From NCBI RefSeq assembly GCF_003063665.1, contig NZ_NESF01000009.1:62001-126000 (forward strand): DNA of 64,000 bases. Direction: 5' to 3'. This DNA is from Limnohabitans sp. Hippo3 (GTDB lineage Bacteria; Pseudomonadota; Gammaproteobacteria; Burkholderiales; Burkholderiaceae_C). A program made the position numbers and the translations under genes. The stretch's first letter is position 1, and each line of letters starts with the position of its first letter. The notes beneath the pieces were generated by a model that was given only the letters and a program-made list of their open reading frames with translations, ran no database searches and had not been told where the DNA came from. Positions 16,609-27,591 of the stretch are shown piece after piece.

Positions 16609-16746
16609 TCCCTCACGGCCGTGCAAGTGGCCTTGCTGACCATCTACGACATGTGCAAAGCCGTCGACCGCGGCATGACCATCAACGGCGTGACCTTGCT
16701 GGAAAAGCATGGGGGCAAGTCGGGGAGCTGGGTCAGCGAAACCTGA
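16609..16746 (+). pseudogene. moaC: Displaced 3' end of moaC
   Basis: Reading frame continuous with moaC codons: [14 protein letters not shown] ... [11 protein letters not shown] and a TGA at 16744-16746. It has no start or promoter and is the stranded tail left by integration. Joining 7262-7616 to 16610-16746 would recreate a 163-residue MoaC. Confidence 0.92.
16610..16731. repeat. Right attachment repeat (attR)
   Basis: Partner of 7617-7738 (120 of 122 identical). Beyond it the sequence continues into the displaced native end of moaC. Confidence 0.93.
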
Positions 16747-16805
16747 AGCCTTACTTGGCTGTTCCCCCCTGTGTCGTCATGGCCTGACTTGATCGAGTCT
16801 GGGGA

Positions 16806-16838
16806 AATGGATCCTCGGGTCAAGCCCGAGGATGACAA
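16806..16838. repeat. Intergenic palindrome (REP-like)
   Basis: TCCTCGGG-TCAAG-CCCGAGGA (16812-16832) in the context ATGGATCC...ATGACA. The same framing occurs at 4461-4490 with a different stem. Lies between the moaC remnant and uraA, which converge. Confidence 0.6.
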
Positions 16839-16874
16839 ATCACAAGCGCCTGAGATGACCACAGGGCGTGAATC

Positions 16875-18170
16875 TCAGCGTGAAGAGCGGCCGCGAGAGA
16901 GCAAGGCGTACAGCAGGATCGCCCCAAAGGTGGCGGTACCGATGCCGCCCAGCGCAAACGGGCCGAACTTGAGGGTGAAGTCCCCTGTGCCCAGCACCAG
17001 TGTGATGGCGGCGACCAGCAGGTTTTTGTTGTCTGAAAAATCCACCTTGTTGTCCACCCAGATCTTGGCACCGGCCACAGCGATCAGGCCGAACACCACG
17101 ATGGACACGCCGCCCATCACGGGCAGCGGAATGGCTTGGATGAGTGCACCGAATTTGGGCGAGAAGCCCAGCAGGACGGCCATCAGCGCTGCGACCAGAA
17201 AGATCGCGGTGGAGTAGATGCGTGTGGCGGCCATCACGCCGATGTTTTCGGCATAGGTCGTCACGCCAGTGCCACCGGATGCGCCGCTGACCATCGTGGC
17301 CACGCCGTCGCCGATGAAGGCACGGCCCATGTAAGCGTCCAGGTTTTTGCCCGTCATGGCGGTCACCGCTTTGATGTGGCCCAGGTTTTCGGCCACCAAG
17401 ATGATGGCCACAGGCGCGATCAGCAGCATGGCGCGGCCGTCGAACACCGGTGCGGCGAACGTGGGCAGGCCGAACCAGGCGGCGTTCGCCACACCCGAGA
17501 GGTCCAGTGGTTTGCCCAGGCCCAGGCCATTGGTCAGGACGGCGTAGATGATGCTGGCAAGAATCAATCCCACCAGCATCAGCAGGCGCTGCACCATGCC
17601 GCGTGAATACACCGCAACCAGGCCCACGCTGACAAAGGTGACCAGCTGCATCCAGGCATCAAAGTCGCCCGCAGCCATGTTCTTGATCGGTATGCCTGCC
17701 AGATTCAGGCCGATCACGGCCACCACCGCACCAGTGACCACTGGGGGCATCATCCGCTCGATCCAGCCGGTGCCAACCGCCTGCACGACCAGGCCGATCA
17801 GTGTGTAGAGCGCGCCACAGGCGATGATGCCGCCCAACGCTACGCCCATGTTGGCGTTTGGCCCTTTACCTGCGTACGCGGTGGCCGCAATGACCACGCC
17901 GATGAAGGCAAAGCTCGAACCCAAGTAGCTGGGCACCTTGCCGCCGGTGATGACAAAGAAGATCAGCGTGCCGATGCCGCTCATCAAAATGGCGATGTTG
18001 GGGTCAAAGCCCATCAGGATGGGGGCCAGTACGGTGGCACCGAACATGGCAATGACGTGTTGCACGCCCATGGCGGCGGTGTGCGGCCAAGGCAGGCGCT
18101 CGTCGGGGCCGATGGTGCCGCCTTGCAGCAGCACATCGGGGCTTTGCGTTTTCCATTGAAACATCGACAT
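16875..18170 (-). CDS. uraA: Uracil/nucleobase permease (NCS2 family)
   Basis: 431 residues with 12 or more hydrophobic segments. Conserved NCS2 features: QHVIAMFGATVLAPIL in the first helix, the substrate-site loop VAENLGHIKAVTAMTG, and GASGGTGVTTYAENIGVMAATR. Proton-linked uptake of uracil through the inner membrane. GGAGATTGGT precedes the ATG. Divergent from upp with 132 bp between starts; together they make a uracil salvage pair. RutG-type permeases are close relatives, but the upp neighbour favours UraA. Confidence 0.92.
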   Translation of the reverse strand: MSMFQWKTQSPDVLLQGGTIGPDERLPWPHTAAMGVQHVIAMFGATVLAPILMGFDPNIAILMSGIGTLIFFVITGGKVPSYLGSSFAFIGVVIAATAYAGKGPNANMGVALGGIIACGALYTLIGLVVQAVGTGWIERMMPPVVTGAVVAVIGLNLAGIPIKNMAAGDFDAWMQLVTFVSVGLVAVYSRGMVQRLLMLVGLILASIIYAVLTNGLGLGKPLDLSGVANAAWFGLPTFAAPVFDGRAMLLIAPVAIILVAENLGHIKAVTAMTGKNLDAYMGRAFIGDGVATMVSGASGGTGVTTYAENIGVMAATRIYSTAIFLVAALMAVLLGFSPKFGALIQAIPLPVMGGVSIVVFGLIAVAGAKIWVDNKVDFSDNKNLLVAAITLVLGTGDFTLKFGPFALGGIGTATFGAILLYALLSRGRSSR

Positions 18171-18302
18171 ACCAATCTCCCTGAGTGAAATGTGGGGGCC
18201 ATGCTAACGCAGTTTGGCGCCTCATTCCGATGCCTTGGTGACCCGGTGCTGCAGGCACAATCGTGCCTGTCTGTTTCCCATATTGCGAAGAAGGAACCCG
18301 GA

Positions 18303-18956
18303 ATGACCGCCATCAACCCCGCCGAACGCGGCCAAGTGCACCTGATTGATCACCCGCTGGTGCAGCACAAGCTCACGCTCATGCGCAAGAAGGACGCCAG
18401 CACCAGCAGCTTTCGACGCTTGCTCAATGAATTGGCCAGTCTGATGATTTACGAAGTTTGCCGCGACATGCCCTTGCAGGACGTGCAGATCGAAACCCCA
18501 CTGGAGACCATGACCGGACGCGTGATCGACGGCAAGAAGCTGGTGTTCGCCAGCATCCTGCGCGCTGGCAACGGCATTCTGGACGGGGTGTTGTCGGTGG
18601 TGCCTGGCGCACGTGTCGGTCACATCGGCTTGTACCGAGACCCGAAAACGCTGCAGGCGGTGGAGTACTACTTCAAAATGCCCAAGTCCATGAGCGAGCG
18701 TGATGTGGTCGTGGTCGACCCCATGCTGGCCACTGGCAATTCGGCAGCTGCCGCGATTGCGCGGCTCAAGCAGTGTCAGCCGCGTTCAATCAAGTTCCTG
18801 TGCCTGTTGACCTGTCCCGAGGGCATCAAGACCTTGCACCGCGAGCACCCCGATGTGCCGATTTACACCGCCGCCATCGACCGCGAACTCAATGACCACG
18901 GCTACATCTTGCCCGGCTTGGGTGATGCGGGGGACCGTATTTTCGGGACGCAGTGA
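18303..18956 (+). CDS. upp: Uracil phosphoribosyltransferase
   Basis: 217 residues from the ATG at 18303 (AAGAAGGAACCCGG upstream). Makes UMP from uracil and PRPP. The PRPP-binding motif is [18 protein letters not shown]; the uracil-binding end [16 protein letters not shown] is intact. Divergent from the uracil permease, consistent with coordinated uracil use. The longer in-frame upstream extension to 18192 runs into the uraA promoter and is not needed. Confidence 0.96.
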   Translation: MTAINPAERGQVHLIDHPLVQHKLTLMRKKDASTSSFRRLLNELASLMIYEVCRDMPLQDVQIETPLETMTGRVIDGKKLVFASILRAGNGILDGVLSVVPGARVGHIGLYRDPKTLQAVEYYFKMPKSMSERDVVVVDPMLATGNSAAAAIARLKQCQPRSIKFLCLLTCPEGIKTLHREHPDVPIYTAAIDRELNDHGYILPGLGDAGDRIFGTQ

Positions 18957-18968
18957 GCGCGTCGACCT

Positions 18969-18997
18969 GCGGGCATCTGTTCATGCCAGGTGCCCGC
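18969..18997. terminator. Hairpin between convergent upp and O-glycosyl ligase genes
   Basis: GCGGGCATCTG/CAGGTGCCCGC (one non-Watson-Crick position) with a 7-nt loop, just after upp. No T-run on either side, so termination is plausible but not certain. Confidence 0.4.
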
Positions 18998-19005
18998 TGA
19001 GCGCT

Positions 19006-20484
19006 TTAAAGGGTCGGCAGGGGTGCTGAAGGGAAAGCCGCCCGCCACCTTGCCGAGTGAAGCGCCACCAAATCCTGCCTGCCCAGCATGTGGGCGCTCA
19101 AGATCAGCTGCCTCACCACTTGGGGCTCGGGTGAGTAGTGCAGCATCTCCAGGCTGGTGGCCAGCACCCATGGGGCGTTGTCCGGGGTCACGCGGGTCAG
19201 CGTCAACTCGGCAAAGGTGGCCGATCGCTGAAAAAACCAGCTGCTGCGTGCCGCGCCCAGTGGGTCGTCACGCCACACAGGCCAGCGTTGTGCAGCGGGC
19301 ATGTAAATTTGCCGCACGCGGGCATAGTCTGCGCCCACCAGGCAGACGGTAGCCAGCAGCAAGCCGCCGATCAGCGGCAAGCTGCGCGATGAACGAGCTT
19401 GCCAGCCTGTGCTTGGCATCCGCAGCAACACGCCGCACAAAAGCACAGCCATCTGAAACGGACCGTACCAAAGCGGAAACTCCAGCAGGCTGTGCAGGCC
19501 GATCACCGCCAGCACCGACCAGGCCAGCTGATGGGTTGGTGATGCACTGGTCCAGGGCTGCGCCCAAGCCAGTGCGGCCAGCAAGGCCAAACCCAAAGCG
19601 GCGGTGACCGGGAGGCCCAGCGTCACGGCCAGGTGCAAGGGCAAGTTGTGGGCATTGCCCAGAATCTCGCAGAACCTTTTCTCGGGACCACCCTCGTATG
19701 CGGTGATGTAGTGGGCGTATTTAAGCTCGCCCCAGCCCCAGCCCGTCCAGGGCTTTTGACCGATCAGCTCGACCACGTTGGCCCACAGCACACGGCGGCT
19801 GCCACAGCCTTCGTTGTGACCCATGCGGGTCAGGGCGTCGATGACGTCTTGCCCGGTCAGCAGGCCCAAGCACCAGGGCAAGCCCCAGTTGGCCAACAGG
19901 TACATCGCCAGGGTCCAACATGCCAGACGCGGGGACAGCCTTGGCATGGGCGAACGGCTGCGCCAGGCCCAGAACATGACCAGACCGCAGACCAGCAGCA
20001 TGTGCAGCAAACCGGTGCGTGATGTTGTGGCCGCATTGCCGATGGCCAGCAAGGCGAGCATCCACAGCGCGTGCCGGGTCCGCAGCCCGTGGGCTTGCCA
20101 CCACAGCACCGCCAGCATCCCGATGGCGAGCAAAGTGGCAAGCTGGTTGCGTTGGCGCAAGTTGGCGTTCGCTTCGCCCAGTGCCGCCACATGCAGCCAA
20201 GGATTGAAGGCTTCGGCGGCCCCAAAGTATTGGATGAGCCCCATGACGCTGCTGACCAAGGCTGCCACAGCCCACGCCCGGGCCACGTCCAAGGCTTGCA
20301 GGCGCGGACTCCACAACAGCAGCAAGCCGATGCAGGCCCAACTGACCAGCAAGGGCACCGTGTTGGGTTGCGGCGAAGGCGACCAGGGTGCAAGCCAAGG
20401 CAACACCAGCAGGACACCCAGCGTGAGCTCGGGTCCCCACGCAGGCGTGCTGACGGGGCGGCGTCCGGTGGTGTTCAAACCCAT
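19006..20484 (-). CDS. Pilin O-oligosaccharyltransferase (PglL/TfpO type)
   Basis: 492 residues with about 11-12 membrane segments. The large periplasmic loop with NAHNLPLHLAVTLGLP is the Wzy_C/PglL signature, and the C-terminal soluble-like part (about 385-492) matches the PglL C-terminal extension. Enzymes of this type move a lipid-linked sugar onto type IV pilin in the periplasm. It follows pilA on the same strand, as TfpO follows pilA in Pseudomonas group I. A terminator lies between the two genes, so expression probably depends on read-through or a weak internal promoter. An O-antigen ligase role is the alternative. Confidence 0.82.
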   Translation of the reverse strand: MGLNTTGRRPVSTPAWGPELTLGVLLVLPWLAPWSPSPQPNTVPLLVSWACIGLLLLWSPRLQALDVARAWAVAALVSSVMGLIQYFGAAEAFNPWLHVAALGEANANLRQRNQLATLLAIGMLAVLWWQAHGLRTRHALWMLALLAIGNAATTSRTGLLHMLLVCGLVMFWAWRSRSPMPRLSPRLACWTLAMYLLANWGLPWCLGLLTGQDVIDALTRMGHNEGCGSRRVLWANVVELIGQKPWTGWGWGELKYAHYITAYEGGPEKRFCEILGNAHNLPLHLAVTLGLPVTAALGLALLAALAWAQPWTSASPTHQLAWSVLAVIGLHSLLEFPLWYGPFQMAVLLCGVLLRMPSTGWQARSSRSLPLIGGLLLATVCLVGADYARVRQIYMPAAQRWPVWRDDPLGAARSSWFFQRSATFAELTLTRVTPDNAPWVLATSLEMLHYSPEPQVVRQLILSAHMLGRQDLVALHSARWRAAFPSAPLPTL

Positions 20485-20499
20485 GTAACTGCCACCAAG

Positions 20500-20526
20500 A
20501 AAAACGCCCTGGGTTCAGCAGGGCGT
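20500..20526 (-). terminator. Intrinsic terminator after pilA
   Basis: On the minus strand ACGCCCTG-CTGAACC-CAGGGCGT is followed by TTTTCTTGG. It lies 19 bp after the pilA stop and 16 bp before the ligase start. Confidence 0.85.
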
Positions 20527-20545
20527 CGGGGTGTGCGAAAGACGT

Positions 20546-21028
20546 TCAGGACGCTTTGCATGAAGCGGGCAGATACTTGACCGGCAAGCCGTTGCTGCTG
20601 GCCGGACCGCAGCGCCAGCCGGAGATGGTCTTGCCGCCGTCGGTGCTGCCGTTGACCGGGGTGTCGCCGGTTTGCAGCGGGGTCAGGGCAATGGCATTGG
20701 CCGATGCGCTGGTGCTGCCGCGCAGTGCTTCATGCTTGCCGACCACAGTGATCACGCCATTGCCATCCACGGCCACGCTGGCGACGTATTTGCTGGTCTG
20801 GCTCTCACAGACTTTGGGCAAAGCCGCCGACACATTGGCATCCGACGATGAGCTGAGCGCCTCGTTGACCGCGGTCTTGCAGCCATTGGCCGCCAACAGC
20901 ATTTCGGACACTTTGGCCCGGATGGTGTAGTCCTGGTAAGCCGGCAAGGCCAGCGCACCCAAAATGCCGATGACCGCGATCACGATCATCAGCTCGATCA
21001 ATGTCAAACCTTGTTGGTTTTTTGGCAT
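20546..21028 (-). CDS. pilA: Type IV pilin major subunit
   Basis: 160 residues. Short prepilin leader MPKNQQG cut before [20 protein letters not shown], with Glu5 of the mature form and the hydrophobic N-terminal helix. Four cysteines follow; the last two (WRCG ... PASC) form the typical C-terminal disulfide loop. The protein ends CKAS, a C-terminal serine as in Pseudomonas pilins glycosylated by TfpO, and the ligase gene is next. The ATG at 21028 is chosen because an upstream ATG would put 13 extra residues on the leader. Expected to be processed by PilD and assembled into pili for twitching, adhesion or DNA uptake. Confidence 0.93.
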   Translation of the reverse strand: MPKNQQGLTLIELMIVIAVIGILGALALPAYQDYTIRAKVSEMLLAANGCKTAVNEALSSSSDANVSAALPKVCESQTSKYVASVAVDGNGVITVVGKHEALRGSTSASANAIALTPLQTGDTPVNGSTDGGKTISGWRCGPASSNGLPVKYLPASCKAS

Positions 21029-21093
21029 GGTTTTCCCCCTGGTGAATGGCCCTCGATGGTAAATCATTCACCCACCAAAGGCCTGTTTTCAGC

Positions 21094-21810
21094 TCAAGAG
21101 GCAGCGTTGTCGCTGTGTGCAGGACGGCGGGACATGATGAATTTGCCCAGTGCCAGCACCAGCAAAGCGCCTGCAATGCCCAAACCGTAGCCCCAGGCCT
21201 TGTCTTGCGGCAGGTAAGCCACTAGGCCAGGATCGGTCTGGATCATGGTGCCTGCGATCCAGCCCAGCAGCATGCCACCAGCAGTGATGATGATCGGGAA
21301 GCGGTCCATGAGTTTGAGCACCAGCTGACTGCCCCAAACGATGATCGGGATGCTGACCAGCAGGCCGAAGATGACCAAAGGCATCTGGTGGTCGGCGTTG
21401 CCCGAAGTCTGGGCGGCACCGGCGATGGCGATCACGTTGTCCACGCTCATGACCAAGTCAGCAATGATGACGGTTTTGACCGCGCCCCAGAGCTTGTCGC
21501 TGCCCTGGATGTTGCTGTGGTCGTCTTCCTCATCGGGGGTCAGCAGTTTCACGCCAATCCAGATGAGCAAGACCGCTCCCACAAACTTGAGGAAGGGGAT
21601 GGCCAGCAAAGTGAGCGCAAAAAAGATCAGGATGACGCGCAACACGATGGCACCAGCGGTGCCCCAGATGATGCCTTTGGTGCGTTGGTGGTCCGGCAGC
21701 TGGCGGCAAGCTAGCGCAATCACCACGGCGTTGTCACCGCCCAGCAAGATGTCGATCATGATGATCTGGCCGACGGCGAACCAGAAAGCAGGGGTCAGAA
21801 ATTCTTCCAC
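21094..21810 (-). CDS. TerC/YjbE-family membrane protein (putative metal exporter)
   Basis: 238 residues from a GTG at 21810 preceded by AAAGGAATACC; the longer reading frame to 21903 runs through the sucD terminator and is rejected. About seven membrane helices with the TerC hallmarks DILLGGDNAVVIAL and DLVMSVDNVIAIAG (acidic metal-binding pairs). Family members are linked to manganese efflux or metal loading of exported enzymes. Alone between pilA and sucD. Confidence 0.85.
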   Translation of the reverse strand: MEEFLTPAFWFAVGQIIMIDILLGGDNAVVIALACRQLPDHQRTKGIIWGTAGAIVLRVILIFFALTLLAIPFLKFVGAVLLIWIGVKLLTPDEEDDHSNIQGSDKLWGAVKTVIIADLVMSVDNVIAIAGAAQTSGNADHQMPLVIFGLLVSIPIIVWGSQLVLKLMDRFPIIITAGGMLLGWIAGTMIQTDPGLVAYLPQDKAWGYGLGIAGALLVLALGKFIMSRRPAHSDNAAS

Positions 21811-21854
21811 GGTATTCCTTTGGTCACAGGCATGAAGCCGGTGAAGCATGAGTT

Positions 21855-21898
21855 CAAAAAAACGGAAAGCCGGATTGTCCCGCAGGACATCCGGCTTT
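21855..21898 (-). terminator. Intrinsic terminator of sucCD
   Basis: On the minus strand AAAGCCGGAT-GTCC ... GGAC-AATCCGGCTTT then CCGTTTTTTTG. Strong stem (over 10 bp) with a T-run, 43 bp after the sucD stop. Confidence 0.9.
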
Positions 21899-21940
21899 GG
21901 CATTGTGGCTAACCACAGCCGCCCGTAAGCGGCCTGAAGT

Positions 21941-22837
21941 TTACTTCAGCTGGGCTTTGAGCAGTTTGCCCAGCTCAGACGGGTTGCGTGTCACCACGAA
22001 ACCGCACTCTTCCATGATGGCCAGCTTGGCGTCGGCTGTGTCGGCGCCGCCGCTGATCAGCGCACCGGCGTGGCCCATGCGCTTGCCGGGAGGAGCCGTC
22101 ACACCGGCGATGAAGCCGACAACGGGCTTCTTCATGTTGGCCTTGCACCACTGAGCGGCTTCGGCTTCGTCCGGGCCACCGATTTCACCGATCATGATGA
22201 CGGCGTCGGTGTCTGGATCGTCGTTGAAAGCTTTCATCACGTCGATGTGCTTCAAACCGTTGATCGGGTCGCCACCGATACCGACGGCGCTGGACTGGCC
22301 CAGACCCACTTCGGTCAACATCGCCACGGCTTCATAGGTCAAAGTGCCCGAACGGGACACCACGCCGATGCGGCCTTTGCGGTGGATGTGACCGGGCATG
22401 ATGCCGATCTTGATTTCGTCAGGGGTGATGAGACCTGGGCAGTTGGGGCCCAGCAGCAGGGTGCGCTTGCCGCCTTTGGCTTCCTTGGCCTTCATCTTGT
22501 TGCGCACTTCGAGCATGTCACGCACGGGAATGCCTTCGGTGATGCAGATCGCCAGGTCCAGATCGGCTTCCACAGCTTCCCAGATCGCATCGGCTGCGCC
22601 TGCTGGGGGCACGTAGATCACGGACACGGTCGCGCCGGTTTGCTGGGCGGCTTCCTTGACGGTGGAATAGATCGGGATGTTGAAGATGGACTCGCCCGCC
22701 TTCTTGGGGTTCACACCCGCGACGAAGCAGTTCTTGCCGTTCGCGTATTCCTGGCACTTCTCAGTGTGGAATTGACCGGTTTTGCCGGTGATGCCTTGGG
22801 TGATGACTTTGGTGTCTTTGTTGATATAGATCGACAT
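21941..22837 (-). CDS. sucD: Succinyl-CoA synthetase, alpha subunit
   Basis: 298 residues. CoA-binding Rossmann-like N-terminus (VITQGITGKTGQFHTEKC) and the phosphohistidine site in GKRMGHAGALISGG. With SucC it interconverts succinyl-CoA and succinate with ATP or GTP formation in the TCA cycle. 14 bp downstream of sucC, same strand; followed by a strong terminator. Confidence 0.97.
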   Translation of the reverse strand: MSIYINKDTKVITQGITGKTGQFHTEKCQEYANGKNCFVAGVNPKKAGESIFNIPIYSTVKEAAQQTGATVSVIYVPPAGAADAIWEAVEADLDLAICITEGIPVRDMLEVRNKMKAKEAKGGKRTLLLGPNCPGLITPDEIKIGIMPGHIHRKGRIGVVSRSGTLTYEAVAMLTEVGLGQSSAVGIGGDPINGLKHIDVMKAFNDDPDTDAVIMIGEIGGPDEAEAAQWCKANMKKPVVGFIAGVTAPPGKRMGHAGALISGGADTADAKLAIMEECGFVVTRNPSELGKLLKAQLK

Positions 22838-22851
22838 GTGGTTCTCCTGGC

Positions 22852-24012
<1,161 letters not shown>

Positions 24013-24198
24013 GAGGTCTTCTCTCAGAGGGGTGGTAATTCGACCGGTCTGCCGGGGTGCCTGAATCAAGCCGGGCACGTCAGCAGGCTCTGGACACTGC
24101 AGCCTGCGACTGTATCATGCTGCAATGCACCAATCCTGAGCCTTGCGTCTTACATTGACTTGACGTGCAGGCCCGGAATTCTTCAGAAAGTAATACCC

Positions 24199-25122
24199 AT
24201 GGCCAAAATATTCATCGATGGCGAAGCCGGAACGACCGGTCTGCAGATCCGCGAGCGGCTGGCATTGATGCCCCAGATCGAGGTGCTCAGCATCGACCCG
24301 GCCCGTCGCAAGGACCCCGAGGCCAAACGCGAGTTGATGGCCGCGGCCGATCTGGTGGTGCTGTGCCTGCACGACGATGCGGCCATCGAATCGGTGGCCA
24401 TGATCGACAGCCTGCCGGGTAAAAAACCGCGCATTGTGGATGCCTCGACCGCGCACCGCTGCCATCCCGACTGGGTCTTTGGCTTTTCTGAACTGGCCGC
24501 CGACCAACTGGCCGCCGTGCAGAAGGCCGAGCGGGTGGCCAACCCCGGCTGCTACGCCACGGGCGCGATCGCCATCTTGCGGCCTTTGGTCGACGCCGGG
24601 CTGCTGCCCCATGATTTTCCGGTGTGTCTGCCTTCAGTGAGTGGTTACTCCGGTGGCGGCCGCAGCATGATCGAGGACTACGAAGCCGGACGCGCACCCT
24701 TGTTTGAGGCCTACGCCCTGGGCCTCAAGCACAAGCACATCCCGGAAATCATGCGCTACACCGGGCTGACTTGCCGCCCCTTGTTTGTGCCGGCGGTGGG
24801 CAATTTCCGCCAGGGCATGCTGGTGCAACTGCCCCTGCACCTGGACAGCTTGCCGGGCAAGCCCGCAGCGGCTGACCTGCACGCGGCCTTGCAGGCGCAC
24901 TACGCGGCCAGCCAGGCTTCAGGCGGCTGGGTGAGCGTGTTGCCGCCCACGGACAACCTGAAACTGGACGCCACGGCCCTGAATGACACCAACCAGCTGG
25001 AGATCCGGGTGTTTGCGAATGAAGAGGCTCGCCATGCCGTGGTGATCGCTCGCCTGGACAACCTGGGCAAGGGTGCCAGCGGCGCGGCGGTGCAAAACAT
25101 CGCGTTGATGCTGGGCTTGTGA
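24199..25122 (+). CDS. argC: N-acetyl-gamma-glutamyl-phosphate reductase, type 2
   Basis: 307 residues, starting at the ATG with [17 protein letters not shown]; a much longer in-frame upstream extension is antisense to sucC and is rejected. The catalytic cysteine is in [11 protein letters not shown] and the type 2 pattern [17 protein letters not shown] is intact. NADPH-dependent third step of arginine synthesis. Length (~310) fits the short type 2 class. Single gene, 204 bp before recX, which is convergent. Confidence 0.94.
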   Translation: MAKIFIDGEAGTTGLQIRERLALMPQIEVLSIDPARRKDPEAKRELMAAADLVVLCLHDDAAIESVAMIDSLPGKKPRIVDASTAHRCHPDWVFGFSELAADQLAAVQKAERVANPGCYATGAIAILRPLVDAGLLPHDFPVCLPSVSGYSGGGRSMIEDYEAGRAPLFEAYALGLKHKHIPEIMRYTGLTCRPLFVPAVGNFRQGMLVQLPLHLDSLPGKPAAADLHAALQAHYAASQASGGWVSVLPPTDNLKLDATALNDTNQLEIRVFANEEARHAVVIARLDNLGKGASGAAVQNIALMLGL

Positions 25123-25326
25123 CGGGTGAGATGCAGGCTGTGTGACACAACACACCGTCACGCCCCGAATTCTTCAAGATACTGAAGCCATCGACAGAGC
25201 CCTCTGGCGGCTCTCTCCAGCTTGAAGTGCCCCTTCGGGAGCAAGAGAAAGCAAGGTGGTTTCCCTGGTATCAGGGAGGTTCATTGGGGGGAGCCCTCAG
25301 AGGGCTTTGTGGGCTGTGCCTTCAAT

Positions 25327-25782
25327 TCAGTCTTCGTCGGCGCCTTGCACGATCTTGCGCACCACCTCGGCGTTGAACCCGCGGGTCATCAAAAAGCGAA
25401 TTTGTCTGGCCCGCTCGTTCGGGTCGACGGCTGGGCGGTCAAACTTTTTACGCCAAACGGCCAAGGCGCGGCTGAACTCGGTTTCGCGTAGGCCCTCCAT
25501 CGCGGCGCTCACGGCCTCACCCGACAAACCTTTTGCAGCCAGCTCTTGCTTGACCCGCGCCGCACCCAGTTTGCCCGCACGGCGGTGGACCACCGACTCG
25601 ATGGCGCGGCTGTCGTTGATGAAGTCCCGCGCCTGCAACTCATCGAGGGCTTTGGCCAGCTCGCCGGGCACTTCTTCGTGCTGTGCCAGCTTGCGCTCCA
25701 GCTCGGCACGCGAGTGTTCCCGCTGGCTCAAAAGCCGCAGGGCGCGGCCTTTGAGCGAGGGCTGAAAGCCGGGCTTGTTCAA
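25327..25782 (-). CDS. recX: Regulatory protein RecX
   Basis: 151 residues with the repeated three-helix modules of RecX (LKGRALRLLSQREHSRAELERKL, DFINDSRAIESVVHRRAGKLG, RFLMTRGFNAEVVRKIV). RecX inhibits RecA filament activity. Located 24 bp after recA on the same strand and probably cotranscribed, the usual arrangement. Confidence 0.92.
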   Translation of the reverse strand: MNKPGFQPSLKGRALRLLSQREHSRAELERKLAQHEEVPGELAKALDELQARDFINDSRAIESVVHRRAGKLGAARVKQELAAKGLSGEAVSAAMEGLRETEFSRALAVWRKKFDRPAVDPNERARQIRFLMTRGFNAEVVRKIVQGADED

Positions 25783-25806
25783 GGCTTGTCTCCGCGCAAT
25801 GGCCTT

Positions 25807-26844
<1,038 letters not shown>

Positions 26845-26911
26845 GGGAATCTCCTTGAATATCAATGGGTTGGGGCACCGGTTTCAGCGAGAAGCTGTGC
26901 TTACTGGATGC

Positions 26912-26950
26912 GTAAACAGTACTGTAAACGAGCTGTATAAATATGTAAAC
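26912..26950. promoter_or_regulatory. Three GTAAAC repeats in the recA/marR divergent region
   Basis: GTAAAC at 26912, 26924 and 26945 (plus strand), with the palindrome ACAGTACTGT at 26916-26925 overlapping the first two. Spacing between the first two is 12 bp and to the third 21 bp. Could bind the MarR protein or another regulator; not an established box I can name. Confidence 0.35.
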
Positions 26951-26984
26951 ACTATTTTTGGTCAGTTTGCCTTATCATTTGAGC

Positions 26985-27488
26985 ATGTCAGAAAACACCC
27001 ATTCAACCGCCTTGAGCAGCCCGGCGCTGCAGGATGACCGCTGGCGGCAGACGCATCTGGGCCGTTTGCTGGGCCATGCGATGCGGCGTTTTGACGAGCG
27101 CGTGCTGCATCTGATGGCGGGCAACGAGGGGGTGCCTTTGGCTTTGGCCAATCTGGCCTCGCGTGACCAGATCAGTGCCGCGCATGTGCACATCACGCGC
27201 CACCTGGCGCTGGACGGCTCTCGGCTGACCGATCTGGCCCGCGCTGCCGGCATGAGCAAGCAGGCCATGGGCGATCTGGTGGACCAGTGCGCCGCCTGGG
27301 GTTTGGTGCAGCGCGAAGCCGACCCGCTGGACGCGCGGGCCCGGCGCGTGGTGTTCACGCCCGTGGGGCTGGCTTGGCTGCAAGCCTTCAAGGACGCGGT
27401 GGCCCAAGCCGAGACCGAGTTTCGCGAGGCGGTGGGCAAGGACGTGGCCACGGTGGTGGCCCTGGGGCTGGAGGCCTATGCGCATTGA
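26985..27488 (+). CDS. MarR-family transcriptional regulator
   Basis: 167 residues from the ATG at 26985. Winged-helix core about 60-125: HITRHLALDGSRLTDLARAA then GMSKQAMGDLVDQCAAWGLV (recognition helix region) and the wing DPLDARARRVVFT. MarR proteins sense small aromatics or oxidants and repress nearby genes. Divergent from recA and 103 bp upstream of the response regulator gene. Target unknown. Confidence 0.88.
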   Translation: MSENTHSTALSSPALQDDRWRQTHLGRLLGHAMRRFDERVLHLMAGNEGVPLALANLASRDQISAAHVHITRHLALDGSRLTDLARAAGMSKQAMGDLVDQCAAWGLVQREADPLDARARRVVFTPVGLAWLQAFKDAVAQAETEFREAVGKDVATVVALGLEAYAH

Positions 27489-27591
27489 GCGGTTGTGCTG
27501 GCGAATGGGCTGGCCAAGCGCAAACCTGACACTAGAATCACAAAGCCGGGACAGAGCGCCCGCGCTGCAGCCACAACAACAGGAGACAGAC

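Larger units (their letters stand above)
7617..16731. mobile_element. Integrative island (~9.0 kb) inserted in the 3' end of moaC
   Basis: Both ends carry the same 122-bp segment (7617-7738 and 16610-16731, 120 of 122 identical), which is the 3' part of moaC. This is the footprint of a tyrosine-recombinase element that inserts into a gene end and restores the reading frame. The integrase gene begins 90 bp inside the left end. Contents: integrase, primase-helicase, two small unknown genes, an XRE regulator, a membrane protein, a second HTH regulator, a four-gene unknown operon and a RadC-like gene. Cargo from 12632 to 15845 is visibly AT-rich compared with the host. No capsid, tail, relaxase or conjugation genes are seen, so a phage satellite or a mobilisable island is most likely. 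Confidence 0.93.

Noticed and set aside
16771-17217. Plus-strand frame beginning in the palindrome before uraA
   Set aside because: Starts in a REP-like repeat and continues antisense to uraA.
21811-21903. Upstream extension of the TerC-family gene
   Set aside because: Runs through the sucCD terminator hairpin; GTG at 21810 has a good ribosome site.
26880-26984. LexA box upstream of recA
   Set aside because: Half sites only; no CTGT-N8-ACAG match found by eye. Left as an open question, not annotated as a LexA site.
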